Assembly (NCBI RefSeq): GCF_000298195.1
Contig: NZ_BAHC01000084.1
Location: forward strand, 1-62,733
DNA: 62,733 nucleotides
Direction of reading: 5' to 3'
Source: Gordonia rhizosphera NBRC 16068
GTDB taxonomy: Bacteria > Actinomycetota > Actinomycetes > Mycobacteriales > Mycobacteriaceae
A program made the position numbers and the translations under genes. The notes beneath the pieces were generated by a model. It was not told where the DNA came from and made no database searches. It saw nothing but the letters and a program-made list of their open reading frames with translations. Of the stretch, positions 37,138-45,731 are shown in pieces (the stretch's first letter is position 1; every line of letters starts with the position of its first letter).

Positions 37138-38526
37138 GTGGCCGCCGCCCCGTCCAAAGTCGAAGCCGTCGTCAACCTCGCCAAGCGTCGAGGTCTGGTC
37201 TACCCGTGCGGCGAGATCTACGGCGGGACCCGTTCCGCCTGGGACTACGGTCCGCTGGGCGTGGAGCTCAAGGACAGCATCAAGCGGCAATGGTGGCGCA
37301 CCATGGTCACCGGCCGCGACGACGTCGTCGGGCTCGACTCGTCGGTCATCCTGCCGCGGCAGGTGTGGGAGGCGTCGGGCCACGTCGAAGTGTTCACCGA
37401 TCCGCTGGTGGAGTCGCTCTACACGCACAAGCGCTATCGGGCCGATCACCTCATCGAGGCCTACGAGGCCAAGCACGGGCGCCCACCGGCCAACGGGCTC
37501 GCCGACATCAACGACCCCGAGACCGGGCAGCCCGGTAAGTGGACCGAGCCGAAGGCGTTCTCCGGTCTGATGAAGACATTCCTCGGGCCGGTCGACGACG
37601 AGGAGGGCCTGCACTACCTGCGCCCGGAGACCGCGCAGGGCATCTTCGTCAACTTCAAGAACGTGATGACCACCGCGCGCAAGAAGCCGCCGTTCGGCAT
37701 CGCCCAGATCGGCAAGAGCTTCCGCAACGAGATCACCCCGGGCAACTTCATCTTCCGCACTCGTGAGTTCGAGCAGATGGAGATGGAGTTCTTCGTCAAG
37801 CCGGGGGAGGACGAGCAGTGGCATCAGTACTGGATCGACGAGCGGTACAACTGGTATGTCGGACTCGGTATCAACCCGGAGAACCTGCGTCTCTTCGATC
37901 ACCCCGAGGACAAGCTGTCGCACTATTCGAAACGCACCGTCGACATCGAGTACAACTTCGGCTTCCACGGCAACCCATGGGGTGAACTCGAGGGTGTGGC
38001 CAACCGCACCGACTTCGATCTGTCCACCCACTCCAAGCACTCCGGTGAGGATCTGTCCTTCTTCGATCAGGCCTCGGGGGAGCGCTACACCCCGTACGTG
38101 ATCGAGCCGGCCGCCGGGCTCACCCGCTCGTTCATGGCCTTCCTCTGCGACGCCTACACCGAGGAGGAGGTGCCCAACGCCAAGGGCGGCACTGACACCC
38201 GCACCGTCTTGCGTCTCGACCGGCGGCTCGCCCCGGTGAAGGTGGCGGTCCTGCCGCTGTCGCGGAACGAGAAGCTGTCGCCGAAGGCCAAGGACCTCGC
38301 CGCCGAACTGCGCAAGCACTGGAGCGTCGAGTTCGACGACGCGCAGGGCATCGGCCGGCGGTATCGCCGTCAGGACGAGATCGGCACCCCGTTCTGCGTC
38401 ACCATCGACTTCGACACGCTCGACGACCAGGCCGTCACGGTGCGCGAGCGCGACACCATGAGCCAGGAACGGGTCGCGCTCGACAAGGTTGTCGAATACC
38501 TCGGCGGCAAGCTGCTCGGCGCCTGA
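37138..38526 (+). CDS. glyS: Glycyl-tRNA synthetase, class II single-chain
   Basis: The enzyme charges tRNA-Gly. The 462-residue protein shows class II motifs: motif 2 around [18 protein letters not shown] and motif 3 with G-L-T-R-S-F-M-A, then an anticodon-binding domain to the end. It is the homodimeric type, not the alpha2beta2 form. The GTG at 37138 begins V-A-A-A-P-S-K-V; a -10-like TACTCT is at 37063-37068, 70 bp upstream, in the short divergent gap. Confidence 0.96.
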   Translation: MAAAPSKVEAVVNLAKRRGLVYPCGEIYGGTRSAWDYGPLGVELKDSIKRQWWRTMVTGRDDVVGLDSSVILPRQVWEASGHVEVFTDPLVESLYTHKRYRADHLIEAYEAKHGRPPANGLADINDPETGQPGKWTEPKAFSGLMKTFLGPVDDEEGLHYLRPETAQGIFVNFKNVMTTARKKPPFGIAQIGKSFRNEITPGNFIFRTREFEQMEMEFFVKPGEDEQWHQYWIDERYNWYVGLGINPENLRLFDHPEDKLSHYSKRTVDIEYNFGFHGNPWGELEGVANRTDFDLSTHSKHSGEDLSFFDQASGERYTPYVIEPAAGLTRSFMAFLCDAYTEEEVPNAKGGTDTRTVLRLDRRLAPVKVAVLPLSRNEKLSPKAKDLAAELRKHWSVEFDDAQGIGRRYRRQDEIGTPFCVTIDFDTLDDQAVTVRERDTMSQERVALDKVVEYLGGKLLGA

Positions 38527-38655
38527 CCGGGGCGAGTTCGCGCTCCGTCGTCGCTGCGTGCGACCTGCGGATTTCTGTCATAGTTGAGTTTGGAGTTTTG
38601 TCGTGCGGTTCGGACACGGGGTTCGGCGGGCGCGACGAGGAGAGTGAGTGCAGCA

Positions 38656-39165
38656 GTGACCGTCAGTGGCAAGGTCGTCCATTACGACGCGAATCGGGGA
38701 TTCGGATTCCTCGCCCCGGAGTCGGGCGGCGCCGACGTCTTCCTGCACATCAACGACATCGACATCGATGAGGACGCGCTCAAGCCGGGCGCGAAGGTCG
38801 AGTTCGACATCGAGGAGACCGACCGCGGGACCAAGGCGGTCAACGTCGCGGTGACCGAGGCCGCTCCCGGCGACGATGCGCCGGCCGCGCGGGCTCATCG
38901 TCGCGACGACCGTCGCGACGACCGTCGCGATGGTCACGACCACGGCCGGTCGCACGACCGGGGTGATCGCGGTGACCGGGGTGACCGGTCCCGCCGGCCG
39001 CGCGGGGGTCACGGCGGCGGCGGCGCGCTCGACTCGTCGTCGTTCACCGAGGAACTCACCGAACTGCTGCTGGATTCGGCCGACGACCTCACCGCCGCCC
39101 AGATCGTCGCCGTCCGAGCGCGCATCACCGACTTCGCGGTCGCCCGGGGATGGGTGCTTGACTAG
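38656..39165 (+). CDS. Cold-shock domain protein with charged linker and C-terminal helical domain
   Basis: The first 65 residues are a cold-shock OB fold with both nucleic-acid motifs (R-G-F-G-F-L-A-P and D-V-F-L-H). A run of about 55 Arg/Asp/His/Gly residues follows ([10 protein letters not shown], then D-R-G-D-R-G-D-R), and the last 40 residues return to an ordered helical pattern ([10 protein letters not shown]). Total length is 169, more than twice a simple Csp. The tail looks like an RNA-binding or condensing region. GTG at 38656 is preferred, GTG at 38644 possible. The last eight bases overlap dgt. Confidence 0.87.
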   Translation: MTVSGKVVHYDANRGFGFLAPESGGADVFLHINDIDIDEDALKPGAKVEFDIEETDRGTKAVNVAVTEAAPGDDAPAARAHRRDDRRDDRRDGHDHGRSHDRGDRGDRGDRSRRPRGGHGGGGALDSSSFTEELTELLLDSADDLTAAQIVAVRARITDFAVARGWVLD

Positions 39166-40468
39166 CGCACCGCCCACCGGCCGGTCGGCCGCGATCCCGG
39201 CGACGGCGTACTACGGGGATGAGGCCGTCGAACGGTTCGTGCCGGAGGCCGCCAAGGTGGCGAGCCTGCCGGGTACTCGCACCGATCACCGCAGCGACTA
39301 CGCCCGGGACCGGGCGCGCGTCCTGCATTCGGCGGCGCTGCGCCGCCTGGCCGACAAGACCCAGGTCGTCGGCCCCCGCGAAGGCGACACGCCACGCACC
39401 CGTCTGACGCATTCGCTGGAGGTCGGACAGATCGGTCGAGGCATAGCGATCGGTCTGGGCTGTGAGCCCGACCTCGTGGAACTCGCCGGCCTGGCCCACG
39501 ACATCGGGCATCCGCCCTACGGTCACAACGGTGAGCGGGCGCTGAACGAGGTCGCCGCCGACATCGGCGGTTTCGAGGGCAACGCGCAGAACCTGCGGAT
39601 CCTCACCCGGCTCGAACCCAAGCTGCTCGATGCGCAGGGACGTAGCGCCGGCCTGAACCTGACGCGCGCCTCGCTCGACGCGACGCTCAAATACCCGTGG
39701 ATGCGGCGGCCGCCGAAGGTCAAGTTCGGCGCCTACGACGACGACGCCGCCGCGCTGGCGTGGGTGCGCCGTGGTGCACCGGGCGACCGTCAGTGCATCG
39801 AGGCGCAGGTGATGGACTGGTCCGACGACGTGGCCTACTCTGTGCACGACCTCGAGGACGGGGTGATCGCCAACCGCATCGACCTGCGGACCCTGGGTGA
39901 CCCCACCGATCAGATCGCGCTCGCCGAGATCGGGGTGCGGGAGTTCCCCGAACTCGAACCGGAACCTCTCATCGAGGCGGCAAACCGGTTGTCGCGCATG
40001 GAGATCGTCCGTGAGGTGGGTGTCTTCGACGGCAGCCTGGACGCGTCGGTGAAACTCAAGCGGCTCACCAGCGAGCTCATCGGCCGGTTCGCATCGGCCG
40101 CCATCACCGGCACCCGCAAAGCGGAGGGGGATCGTTCGCTGTCCCGCTACGACGCCAACCTCACAGTGGACCCGCGCGTCGCCTCGGAGGTTGCCATCCT
40201 CAAGACTCTGGCGCTGCGATTCATCTTCTCCAACGAGCGGCACAAGGCCAACCAGCAGCGACAGCGCGAACGTATCCACCGCGTCGCGGTCTGGCTGACC
40301 GCGGCGGCGCCCGGCGGGTTGGACCCGATCTTCGTCCCGCAATGGCACGACGCCCCCGACGACGGTGCCCGGCTGCGGATCATCGTCGACCAGATCGCGT
40401 CGATGACCGAGGGCCGCCTCGAACGCTCCGACAAGCAGAACTCGGGAGCACAGGCGCACCTGGGATAG
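39158..40468 (+). CDS. dgt: Deoxyguanosinetriphosphate triphosphohydrolase-like protein
   Basis: This is an HD-domain dNTPase of 436 residues that removes triphosphate from deoxynucleotides. The HD residues are in T-H-S-L-E-V and [14 protein letters not shown], with the second Asp in [11 protein letters not shown]. The only start that keeps the conserved amino terminus is a TTG at 39158, overlapping the end of the cold-shock gene; no good Shine-Dalgarno is seen. The length fits the mycobacterial enzyme. dnaG follows after 40 bp. Confidence 0.92.
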   Translation: MTSAPPTGRSAAIPATAYYGDEAVERFVPEAAKVASLPGTRTDHRSDYARDRARVLHSAALRRLADKTQVVGPREGDTPRTRLTHSLEVGQIGRGIAIGLGCEPDLVELAGLAHDIGHPPYGHNGERALNEVAADIGGFEGNAQNLRILTRLEPKLLDAQGRSAGLNLTRASLDATLKYPWMRRPPKVKFGAYDDDAAALAWVRRGAPGDRQCIEAQVMDWSDDVAYSVHDLEDGVIANRIDLRTLGDPTDQIALAEIGVREFPELEPEPLIEAANRLSRMEIVREVGVFDGSLDASVKLKRLTSELIGRFASAAITGTRKAEGDRSLSRYDANLTVDPRVASEVAILKTLALRFIFSNERHKANQQRQRERIHRVAVWLTAAAPGGLDPIFVPQWHDAPDDGARLRIIVDQIASMTEGRLERSDKQNSGAQAHLG

Positions 40469-40508
40469 GCGACGCGAGTCGGCCCGCGCAGTCACTACAC
40501 TGGTCGGC

Positions 40509-42434
40509 GTGCCAGGCCGAATCCCCGATCGCGACATCACGGCGATCCGTGAGCAGACGCGTATCGAGGAGATCGTCGGCGACTACGTGGCGTTGCGCCG
40601 CGCCGGGGCGGACAGCCTGAAGGGGCTGTGCCCGTTCCACGACGAGAAGACACCGTCGTTCCACGTCCGTCCCAACCACGGACACTTCCACTGCTTCGGC
40701 TGCGGCGAAGGCGGCGACGTCTACAGCTTCCTGCAGAAGCAGGAACACATCACCTTCGTCGAGGCGGTCGAGCAGCTCGCCGACCGCATCGGCTATCAGA
40801 TCCACTACGAGGGCGGCGGCACCGCGATCGTCCGCGATCGCGGCACCCGTGCCCGGCTGGTCGCCGCCAACGCGGCCGCCCAGAAGTTCTACGCCGAGCG
40901 GTTGCAGTCCCCCGAGGCGCAGACGGCGCGTGACTACCTCACCGAACGCGACTTCGACGCCGCCGCGGCGAGCGCCTTCGGCTGCGGCTACGCCCCGGCC
41001 GGCTGGGACACCATGACGAAAACCCTGCTGTCGCAAGGATTCGAGTTCCGCGAACTCGAGGCGGCAGGACTGTCGAAACAGGGACGCAAGGGGCCCATCG
41101 ACCGGTTCCATCGACGTCTGCTGTGGCCGATCCGCAATCTCGGTGGCGACATCATCGGGTTCGGCGCCCGCAAACTGTTCGACGACGACAACCTCGGCAA
41201 GTACATGAACACGCCGGAGACCATGCTGTACAAGAAGTCTCAGGTGTTGTTCGGCCTCGACCACGCCAAGAAGAACATCGCCAAGGGCCATCAGGTGGTG
41301 ATCGTCGAGGGCTACACCGACGTCATGGCGATGCACCTGGCGGGGGTGAACACCGCGGTCGCGTCGTGCGGCACCGCCTTCGGCGAGGAACACCTGGCGT
41401 TGATCCGCCGACTGATGATGGACGACTCCTACTTCCGGGGGGAGGTCATCTACACCTTCGACGGCGACGAGGCCGGACGGGCCGCGGCGCTCAAGGCCTT
41501 CGAGGGGGAGCAGAGCATCGCCGGTCAGACCTTCGTGGCGGTGGCCCCCGACGGCATGGACCCGTGCGAGCTGCGCCAGCACCACGGCGACGCGGCCGTG
41601 CGGGATCTGATCGCGCGCCGGGTGCCGATGTTCGAGTTCGCCATCAAGGCCCTGCTGGGCGGCCACGACCTCGACACCGCGGAGGGCCGCGTCCACGCCC
41701 TGCGCGAGACGGTTCCGGTCGTCGGGCGGATCAAGGACGTCGCGTTGCGCGACGAATACGCGCGTCAGCTGGCCGGCTGGGTCGGTTGGGAGGACGTGGG
41801 ACAGGTGCTGTCGCGGGTGCGCGAGGAAGGCGCACGGTTCGCGCGCGCCACCGGCGCCGCCGCGGCGGCCGACGGCCGTCAGGCCACCCCGATGCGCCGG
41901 CAACGGCCGGAGGCATCGTCGGCACCCCCGACCGCCCGACCGATCCCCACCGATCCGCGGCTCTGGCCGCAGCGCGAGGCGCTCAAGGCGGCATTGCAGT
42001 ACCCGGCCATCGCCGGCACCGTCTACGACTCGCTGCCGGTGCAGTGCTTCACCGAACCGGCCTACGCCACCATCCGGACCGCGATGAGCTCACTGGGCGG
42101 CACGTCGTCGGGGATGGGCGGCGCCGAATGGGTCGACGCGGTGCACAACACCGTCGACGACCCGGTGGTCGGGCCGCTGGTGACCGAACTCGCTGTGGAG
42201 TCGATGCCGGTGAGCGAGAACAACATCCCGCGCTACATCGCCAGCGTGCTGGCTCGCCTGCAGGAGGTCTGGGTGGGCTCGCAGATCGCCGACATCAAGT
42301 CACGACTGCGGCGGATGTCGCCCGGGGAGGACCCCGACGGCTACAACGCGGTGTTCGGCGATCTGGTGGCGTTGGAGGCCTACCGCCGCAGCCTGCTCGA
42401 GCAGGCCGTCGATCCCGGCGTCGACGTCGGCTGA
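40509..42434 (+). CDS. dnaG: DNA primase DnaG
   Basis: DnaG makes RNA primers at the replication fork. The 641-residue protein has the amino-terminal zinc finger (C-P-F-H, then C-F-G-C-G-E-G-G-D), the RNA polymerase core with TOPRIM motifs (V-E-G-Y-T-D-V-M-A and D-G-D-E-A-G-R-A-A), and a helicase-binding carboxy-terminal region with L-W-P-Q-R-E-A-L-K. It starts at a GTG 40 bp after dgt. The pair dgt-dnaG is conserved in mycobacteria. Confidence 0.96.
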   Translation: MPGRIPDRDITAIREQTRIEEIVGDYVALRRAGADSLKGLCPFHDEKTPSFHVRPNHGHFHCFGCGEGGDVYSFLQKQEHITFVEAVEQLADRIGYQIHYEGGGTAIVRDRGTRARLVAANAAAQKFYAERLQSPEAQTARDYLTERDFDAAAASAFGCGYAPAGWDTMTKTLLSQGFEFRELEAAGLSKQGRKGPIDRFHRRLLWPIRNLGGDIIGFGARKLFDDDNLGKYMNTPETMLYKKSQVLFGLDHAKKNIAKGHQVVIVEGYTDVMAMHLAGVNTAVASCGTAFGEEHLALIRRLMMDDSYFRGEVIYTFDGDEAGRAAALKAFEGEQSIAGQTFVAVAPDGMDPCELRQHHGDAAVRDLIARRVPMFEFAIKALLGGHDLDTAEGRVHALRETVPVVGRIKDVALRDEYARQLAGWVGWEDVGQVLSRVREEGARFARATGAAAAADGRQATPMRRQRPEASSAPPTARPIPTDPRLWPQREALKAALQYPAIAGTVYDSLPVQCFTEPAYATIRTAMSSLGGTSSGMGGAEWVDAVHNTVDDPVVGPLVTELAVESMPVSENNIPRYIASVLARLQEVWVGSQIADIKSRLRRMSPGEDPDGYNAVFGDLVALEAYRRSLLEQAVDPGVDVG

Positions 42435-42453
42435 CACCAGGGTTCGGACCGGT

Positions 42454-42621
42454 TCAGGCGGCCGTGGGGAAACGGGTGCCGGGGCGCAGTTCCTCCGGGT
42501 ACAGCGGCCGGTGTGGGTCGTCGGCGTTGTAGACGCAGCCCCCGGCATAGGTGTGTGCTCCGTTGCAGCGGTCCGGCACCGGACGTGGCCGACCCCAGAT
42601 GTGGATACCGTTTGCACTCAT
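42454..42621 (-). CDS. Small hypothetical protein, 55 aa
   Basis: This short ORF has an ATG preceded by GGGAGGG six bases upstream and keeps high GC at third positions. The peptide starts M-S-A-N-G-I-H-I-W-G and has two Cys (19 and 29), several aromatic residues and many Pro. It has no membrane segment. It lies tail-to-tail with dnaG (19 bp apart) and downstream of the toxin-antitoxin pair on the same strand, 79 bp away. Function unknown. Confidence 0.6.
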   Translation of the reverse strand: MSANGIHIWGRPRPVPDRCNGAHTYAGGCVYNADDPHRPLYPEELRPGTRFPTAA

Positions 42622-42700
42622 ATCGCCCTCCCTCGATGCTTCGGCGATTACCGAAAAGTATGGGGCGATACCTGTCCGTTCGGGCAGTGAGCGCGGGGTT

Positions 42701-43309
42701 TCAGGCGTCCGGTGGGCTGTGATTCTGCTCATACCCGGTCGGCCAGGCGTCGATGAACGCCGACGGAGTCCACTCGGGCCATTGTGTGGGAGGGGTCGGG
42801 ACGCCGTTGAAGAACCGCGCCAAGACCCGGGTGCGGCGTCCTCGATTGTCGTACACCGTGGCTTGATCGGCGGCCCGGATGGCCTGCACTGCGAGCGGCC
42901 AGACCCGCTGATAGCGCTGTCGGATCTTGTCGACCGGCACCGCGTGACCTCCACCGGCGACCCGCAGCCGCACGCGTTCGACCGCGTATGCCTCGGGCAC
43001 CACGACGACGTGGAGAATGACGCGGAACCCATGATCATGCGCGGCGTCGATCAGATCGAGCTTGGACGGATGCGAGAAGACCGTCTCGGCGATGAACGAA
43101 CGCCCCAGTCTGATCAGGGTGGTCCGGGTGGCCGCGGCCACGTCGGCGGCCTCGTACGAGTGCGCCTCGGGATCGTCGGGCCAGCGTTGCCGGGCGATCT
43201 CATCGGCGTTGACGAACGGGGTCCCGAGGATGGGTATCAGATGTCGGTCGACCAGTGTGGTCTTGCCCGCGCCGTTGCATCCGATGACGAGATCCACACG
43301 GGGACTCAC
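42701..43309 (-). CDS. Zeta toxin-like P-loop kinase
   Basis: This is a 202-residue P-loop protein with Walker A G-C-N-G-A-G-K-T-T at residues 10-18. It has the zeta-toxin-like pattern V-N-A-D-E-I-A-R near 34 and R-S-F-I-A-E-T-V-F-S near 70. Zeta toxins phosphorylate UDP-sugars of peptidoglycan synthesis; other members of this fold are plain kinases. It begins at a GTG overlapping the stop of the small upstream gene (GTGA), the arrangement of antitoxin followed by toxin. The partner resembles ParD-like antitoxins rather than epsilon, so toxicity is inferred from context. Confidence 0.8.
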   Translation of the reverse strand: MSPRVDLVIGCNGAGKTTLVDRHLIPILGTPFVNADEIARQRWPDDPEAHSYEAADVAAATRTTLIRLGRSFIAETVFSHPSKLDLIDAAHDHGFRVILHVVVVPEAYAVERVRLRVAGGGHAVPVDKIRQRYQRVWPLAVQAIRAADQATVYDNRGRRTRVLARFFNGVPTPPTQWPEWTPSAFIDAWPTGYEQNHSPPDA

Positions 43310-43692
43310 GATTCGAGGACGACCGTCGTCCCATCCGGCCGATACTCGACCATCCGGCCCTGCTCGTCGATGGCGACCGACGACAATCCCTGCGCGGCTC
43401 GCGCCTCAACGTGGTCGACCTCCGCGAGACGCTCGTCGAGCAGCGCGTCGACCTCGGCGTCGAACACGACGCCTTCCTCCTCGGTCAGGGAATCGATCGG
43501 CAAATGGCCGGCGAGGGCGGCCTCCACGCGGCGACGGGCCGTGCTCGTGCGAATCGACACGCCCTGACCCACGCGCGCCCAATGCTCGAGTTGCTGCCGG
43601 GCGGAGCGCTGCTCGCGTGCTCCCTCGGCGCCGGCCGCATTCACCAGAGCGGCGGAGAATCGGGTCACCTTGTCGGCTGTTGCTTCCGCCAT
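43306..43692 (-). CDS. ParD-like antitoxin
   Basis: This is a 128-residue protein starting M-A-E-A-T-A-D-K-V-T-R-F-S-A-A-L-V. The segment S-A-R-Q-Q-L-E-H-W-A-R-V-G is characteristic of the ParD-like antitoxin family. The carboxy-terminal half is acidic and ends in a strand (R-M-V-E-Y-R-P-D-G-T), suited to wrap the toxin. The ATG at 43692 was chosen; codons further upstream run through the operator. It overlaps the zeta-like toxin gene, and an 18-bp inverted repeat lies directly upstream. Confidence 0.78.
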   Translation of the reverse strand: MAEATADKVTRFSAALVNAAGAEGAREQRSARQQLEHWARVGQGVSIRTSTARRRVEAALAGHLPIDSLTEEEGVVFDAEVDALLDERLAEVDHVEARAAQGLSSVAIDEQGRMVEYRPDGTTVVLES

Positions 43693-43711
43693 CGTCAACT
43701 CCCTGGACCAG

Positions 43712-43755
43712 CTGTTGCAGTCTGCTACAAAGTCAACTGTAGCAGTCTGCAACAG
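43712..43755. promoter_or_regulatory. 18-bp inverted-repeat operator of the toxin-antitoxin pair
   Basis: CTGTTGCAGTCTGCTACA (43712-43729) and TGTAGCAGTCTGCAACAG (43738-43755) are inverted copies with one mismatch and an 8-base spacer. The repeat starts 20 bp upstream of the antitoxin ATG. Each arm also contains an internal GCAG-CTGC partial dyad, so two dimers could bind. This is the layout of an autoregulated toxin-antitoxin operator; binding is inferred. Confidence 0.75.
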
Positions 43756-43877
43756 AATCGTGCGTCCGCCGCGACATTGCCGAGCGGGTCACCTCGAGAG
43801 AGGTTACCGGCGCTAGAATTCCTCGAGTAATCCTCGCGTGGTCCGATCCGGGCTCGAGGCGGCGACAGGGGACGGTC

Positions 43878-44657
43878 ATGTTCTCCGAAAGCGACGGCTA
43901 CGACCGCTTCATGGGTCGCTGGAGTCGACGGCTCGCACCGCCGATGGTGGCATTCGCCGGCGTCGGCGAGGGCTGTGCGGTTCTCGATGTGGGGTGTGGC
44001 ACCGGCGCGCTCACATTCGCGGCCGCCGAGATCGGGTCGGTGACCGTCACCGGTGTGGACCCGGCCGAGGCCTATGTGGACACTGCCCGACGGTGCGTGC
44101 GCGGGCGTTCGGTGAGTTTTGACGTGGGAAGTGCGCTATCGCTGCCGTATGCCGACGCCGCCTTCGACGCGACGTTGTCGATGCTGGTGATGAACTTCCT
44201 GGCCGACCCGGCCGCGGCCGTGCGGGAGATGATCCGCGTCACCAGGGCCAAAGGTGTTGTGGCGGCGGCAGTGTGGGACTACGGCGAGGGCATGGAAATG
44301 CTCCGGGTGTTCTGGGACGAGGCCGTCGCGGTGATCCCCGCCGCCGCATCCCGGGACGAACGAGCCATGCCGCTGTGTCGCTCCGGCGAACTGGGCGAAC
44401 TCTGGCGTGCGGAGGGGCTGAGCGAGGTCGAGGAGCGCGCGCTGACGATCGATCTCGACTTCGGATCGTTCGACGACTACTGGGAACCGTTCACATTCGG
44501 TCAGGGACCGGCCGGCTCCTTCGTGGCGTCGTTGTCCGAACCCGAACGGCGTGCCCTGCAAGCGCGGTTGCGTGACCGCTTGCTGGTTGGCGGTCCGGAC
44601 CATTCCTTCGCGCTCCGAGCGCGTGCCTGGGCAGTGCGCGGCGTCGTCGCTCCCTGA
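43878..44657 (+). CDS. SAM-dependent methyltransferase (class I)
   Basis: This is a 259-residue Rossmann methyltransferase. Motif I is V-L-D-V-G-C-G-T-G-A-L near residue 35, with an acidic loop V-D-P-A-E and a motif resembling UbiE/Methyltransf_11 proteins (L-P-Y-A-D-A-A-F-D-A). The start Y-D-R-F-M-G-R-W-S is typical of a broad actinobacterial group with unknown small-molecule substrates. It stands alone, 122 bp from the antitoxin operator, and is followed by the second 21-bp repeat array. Confidence 0.85.
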   Translation: MFSESDGYDRFMGRWSRRLAPPMVAFAGVGEGCAVLDVGCGTGALTFAAAEIGSVTVTGVDPAEAYVDTARRCVRGRSVSFDVGSALSLPYADAAFDATLSMLVMNFLADPAAAVREMIRVTRAKGVVAAAVWDYGEGMEMLRVFWDEAVAVIPAAASRDERAMPLCRSGELGELWRAEGLSEVEERALTIDLDFGSFDDYWEPFTFGQGPAGSFVASLSEPERRALQARLRDRLLVGGPDHSFALRARAWAVRGVVAP

Positions 44658-44673
44658 GTCGCCCCCGTCGAGC

Positions 44674-44757
44674 GTGCGCGCGATCCCGTCCACCGTGCGC
44701 AGTTTGGCGCCGATCGTGCGCACGGTGGACGGGGAACTGCGCACGGTCGACGGAGTG
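44674..44757. repeat. Four-unit 21-bp tandem repeat containing a 17-bp inverted repeat
   Basis: Units start at 44674, 44695, 44716 and 44737, each 21 bp, sharing GTGCGC at their heads and the core GTGCGCACGGTGGACGG with the array at 3496-3684. Here one unit is reversed. As a result 44685-44701 and 44717-44733 form a perfect 17-bp inverted repeat with a 15-base loop, able to make a strong hairpin in either strand. The array begins 16 bp after the methyltransferase stop and ends six bp before the 3' end of the convergent tRNA gene. With that tRNA and its promoter it accounts for the 304-bp gap between protein genes. Confidence 0.88.
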
Positions 44758-44763
44758 GGTGAG

Positions 44764-44837
44764 TGGGGCGGGTGGGGCTCGAACCCACGACCAGCGGATT
44801 ATGAGTCCGCGGCTCTAACCGACTGAGCTACCGCCCC
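44764..44837 (-). tRNA. tRNA-Met (anticodon CAT)
   Basis: On the minus strand 74 bases fold as a cloverleaf: acceptor GGGGCGG with CCGCCCC and discriminator A, D arm with AGCTCAGTCGGTTAGAGC, anticodon stem GCGGA/TCCGC around loop CTCATAA, and T arm with GGTTCGAGCC. Anticodon CAT means elongator Met, or Ile if C34 becomes lysidine. It is not the initiator, which normally lacks the first acceptor pair. CCA is not encoded. Confidence 0.93.
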
Positions 44838-44865
44838 CTGATGGACAACGCATGTCCGCGGGTGC

Positions 44866-44871
44866 ACATTA
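44866..44871 (-). promoter_or_regulatory. Possible -10 element of the tRNA-Met gene
   Basis: The minus strand reads TAATGT 28 bp before the tRNA 5' end, matching TANNNT in otherwise GC-rich sequence. A -35 is not clear. Confidence 0.4.
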
Positions 44872-44961
44872 CCGCACCGGCACAGGCGTTCGAATGGGCG
44901 GCGCCTGCATTCGCGCCGCTACACTGCAGGGAAATCAGACGTCGACGAGGGTGAGGAGCGC

Positions 44962-45675
44962 ATGACCGGGGCCGACGGGGAGAGTGGGGACCGTGATCTC
45001 CCGGAAAGCCTCGTGGATGTCGCCGGTCGTCGCATTCGGGACTCGATTCTCTCCGGCGGCCTGAAGCCGGGGGAGAAGATCATCGAGGAGAACCTGTGCG
45101 CGGACCTGGGCATCAGTCGCGCCCCGGTGCGTGAGGCGTTGCGACTGCTTGCCCAGCAAGGTCTCGTCGAACACCAGCCGCGGCGGGGTACCCGCGTGGC
45201 CGATTGGTCGCCGCAGGACATCATCCAGTTGTTCGGCCTGCGGCAGGTTCTCGAACGCTATGCCATCGAGTCGGCGCTGCCGCTGTCGGACCCCGCCGTG
45301 CAGCTGGCTCCCGTGCGCGCCGCCGTCGAGGAGATGAAGAAGGCGACCGACGACCTCGGCAAGGATGACGCGCATCGCCGTTTCCACGCGGCCGTCGTCG
45401 GACTCGCGGGCAATCGCCAGCTGGACATCACCCTGGCGCCGATCCTGCTCAAGCTCCAGTTGCCGATGGCGGTGAACCTGCGCACCGAGACGGCCGATCA
45501 CCACGGCCCCGACGATGGGGTCAAGCGGCATCTCGCGATCCTCGAGGCGTTGGAGACCAATGACCCGGTCGCCGCGGTCGCCGCGATGCGCGATCACGGA
45601 CACCTGCAGTACCTCGATCTCGCGGTCGCTCCCGACGGAGGTGTGTCGGCGCCGGCCGGGGGTAGTGAGCGCTAA
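44962..45675 (+). CDS. GntR family regulator, FCD (FadR) subfamily
   Basis: This is a 237-residue regulator with the GntR winged helix at about 15-85 (I-S-R-A-P-V-R-E-A-L-R-L-L) and an all-helical FCD ligand domain (H-R-R-F-H-A-A-V-V-G-L-A-G-N near 145, with metal-binding Asp/His pattern). It starts at an ATG after GAGGAG. It is the first gene before a three-gene catabolic operon (amidase, biuret hydrolase-like, permease), 56 bp upstream, and probably controls it, perhaps through the palindrome at 45715. Confidence 0.9.
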   Translation: MTGADGESGDRDLPESLVDVAGRRIRDSILSGGLKPGEKIIEENLCADLGISRAPVREALRLLAQQGLVEHQPRRGTRVADWSPQDIIQLFGLRQVLERYAIESALPLSDPAVQLAPVRAAVEEMKKATDDLGKDDAHRRFHAAVVGLAGNRQLDITLAPILLKLQLPMAVNLRTETADHHGPDDGVKRHLAILEALETNDPVAAVAAMRDHGHLQYLDLAVAPDGGVSAPAGGSER

Positions 45676-45714
45676 CACAACCGACACATAGTTGATCCGC
45701 AGGCGCCATAATTC

Positions 45715-45722
45715 TGTCGACA
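45715..45722. promoter_or_regulatory. Candidate GntR operator before the amidase
   Basis: The perfect palindrome TGTCGACA lies nine bases before the amidase ATG, in the AT-richer gap after the GntR gene (ATAATTC just left of it). Short palindromes of this kind are common FCD-GntR sites, but eight bases alone are weak evidence. Confidence 0.35.
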
Positions 45723-45731
45723 ATCGACGGT

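Noticed and set aside
38897..38932. Short direct repeats in the cold-shock gene, considered as a CRISPR-like array.
   Set aside because: The repeats are in frame, contiguous without spacers, and code for the R-D-D-R-R-D linker, so they are a coding low-complexity region.
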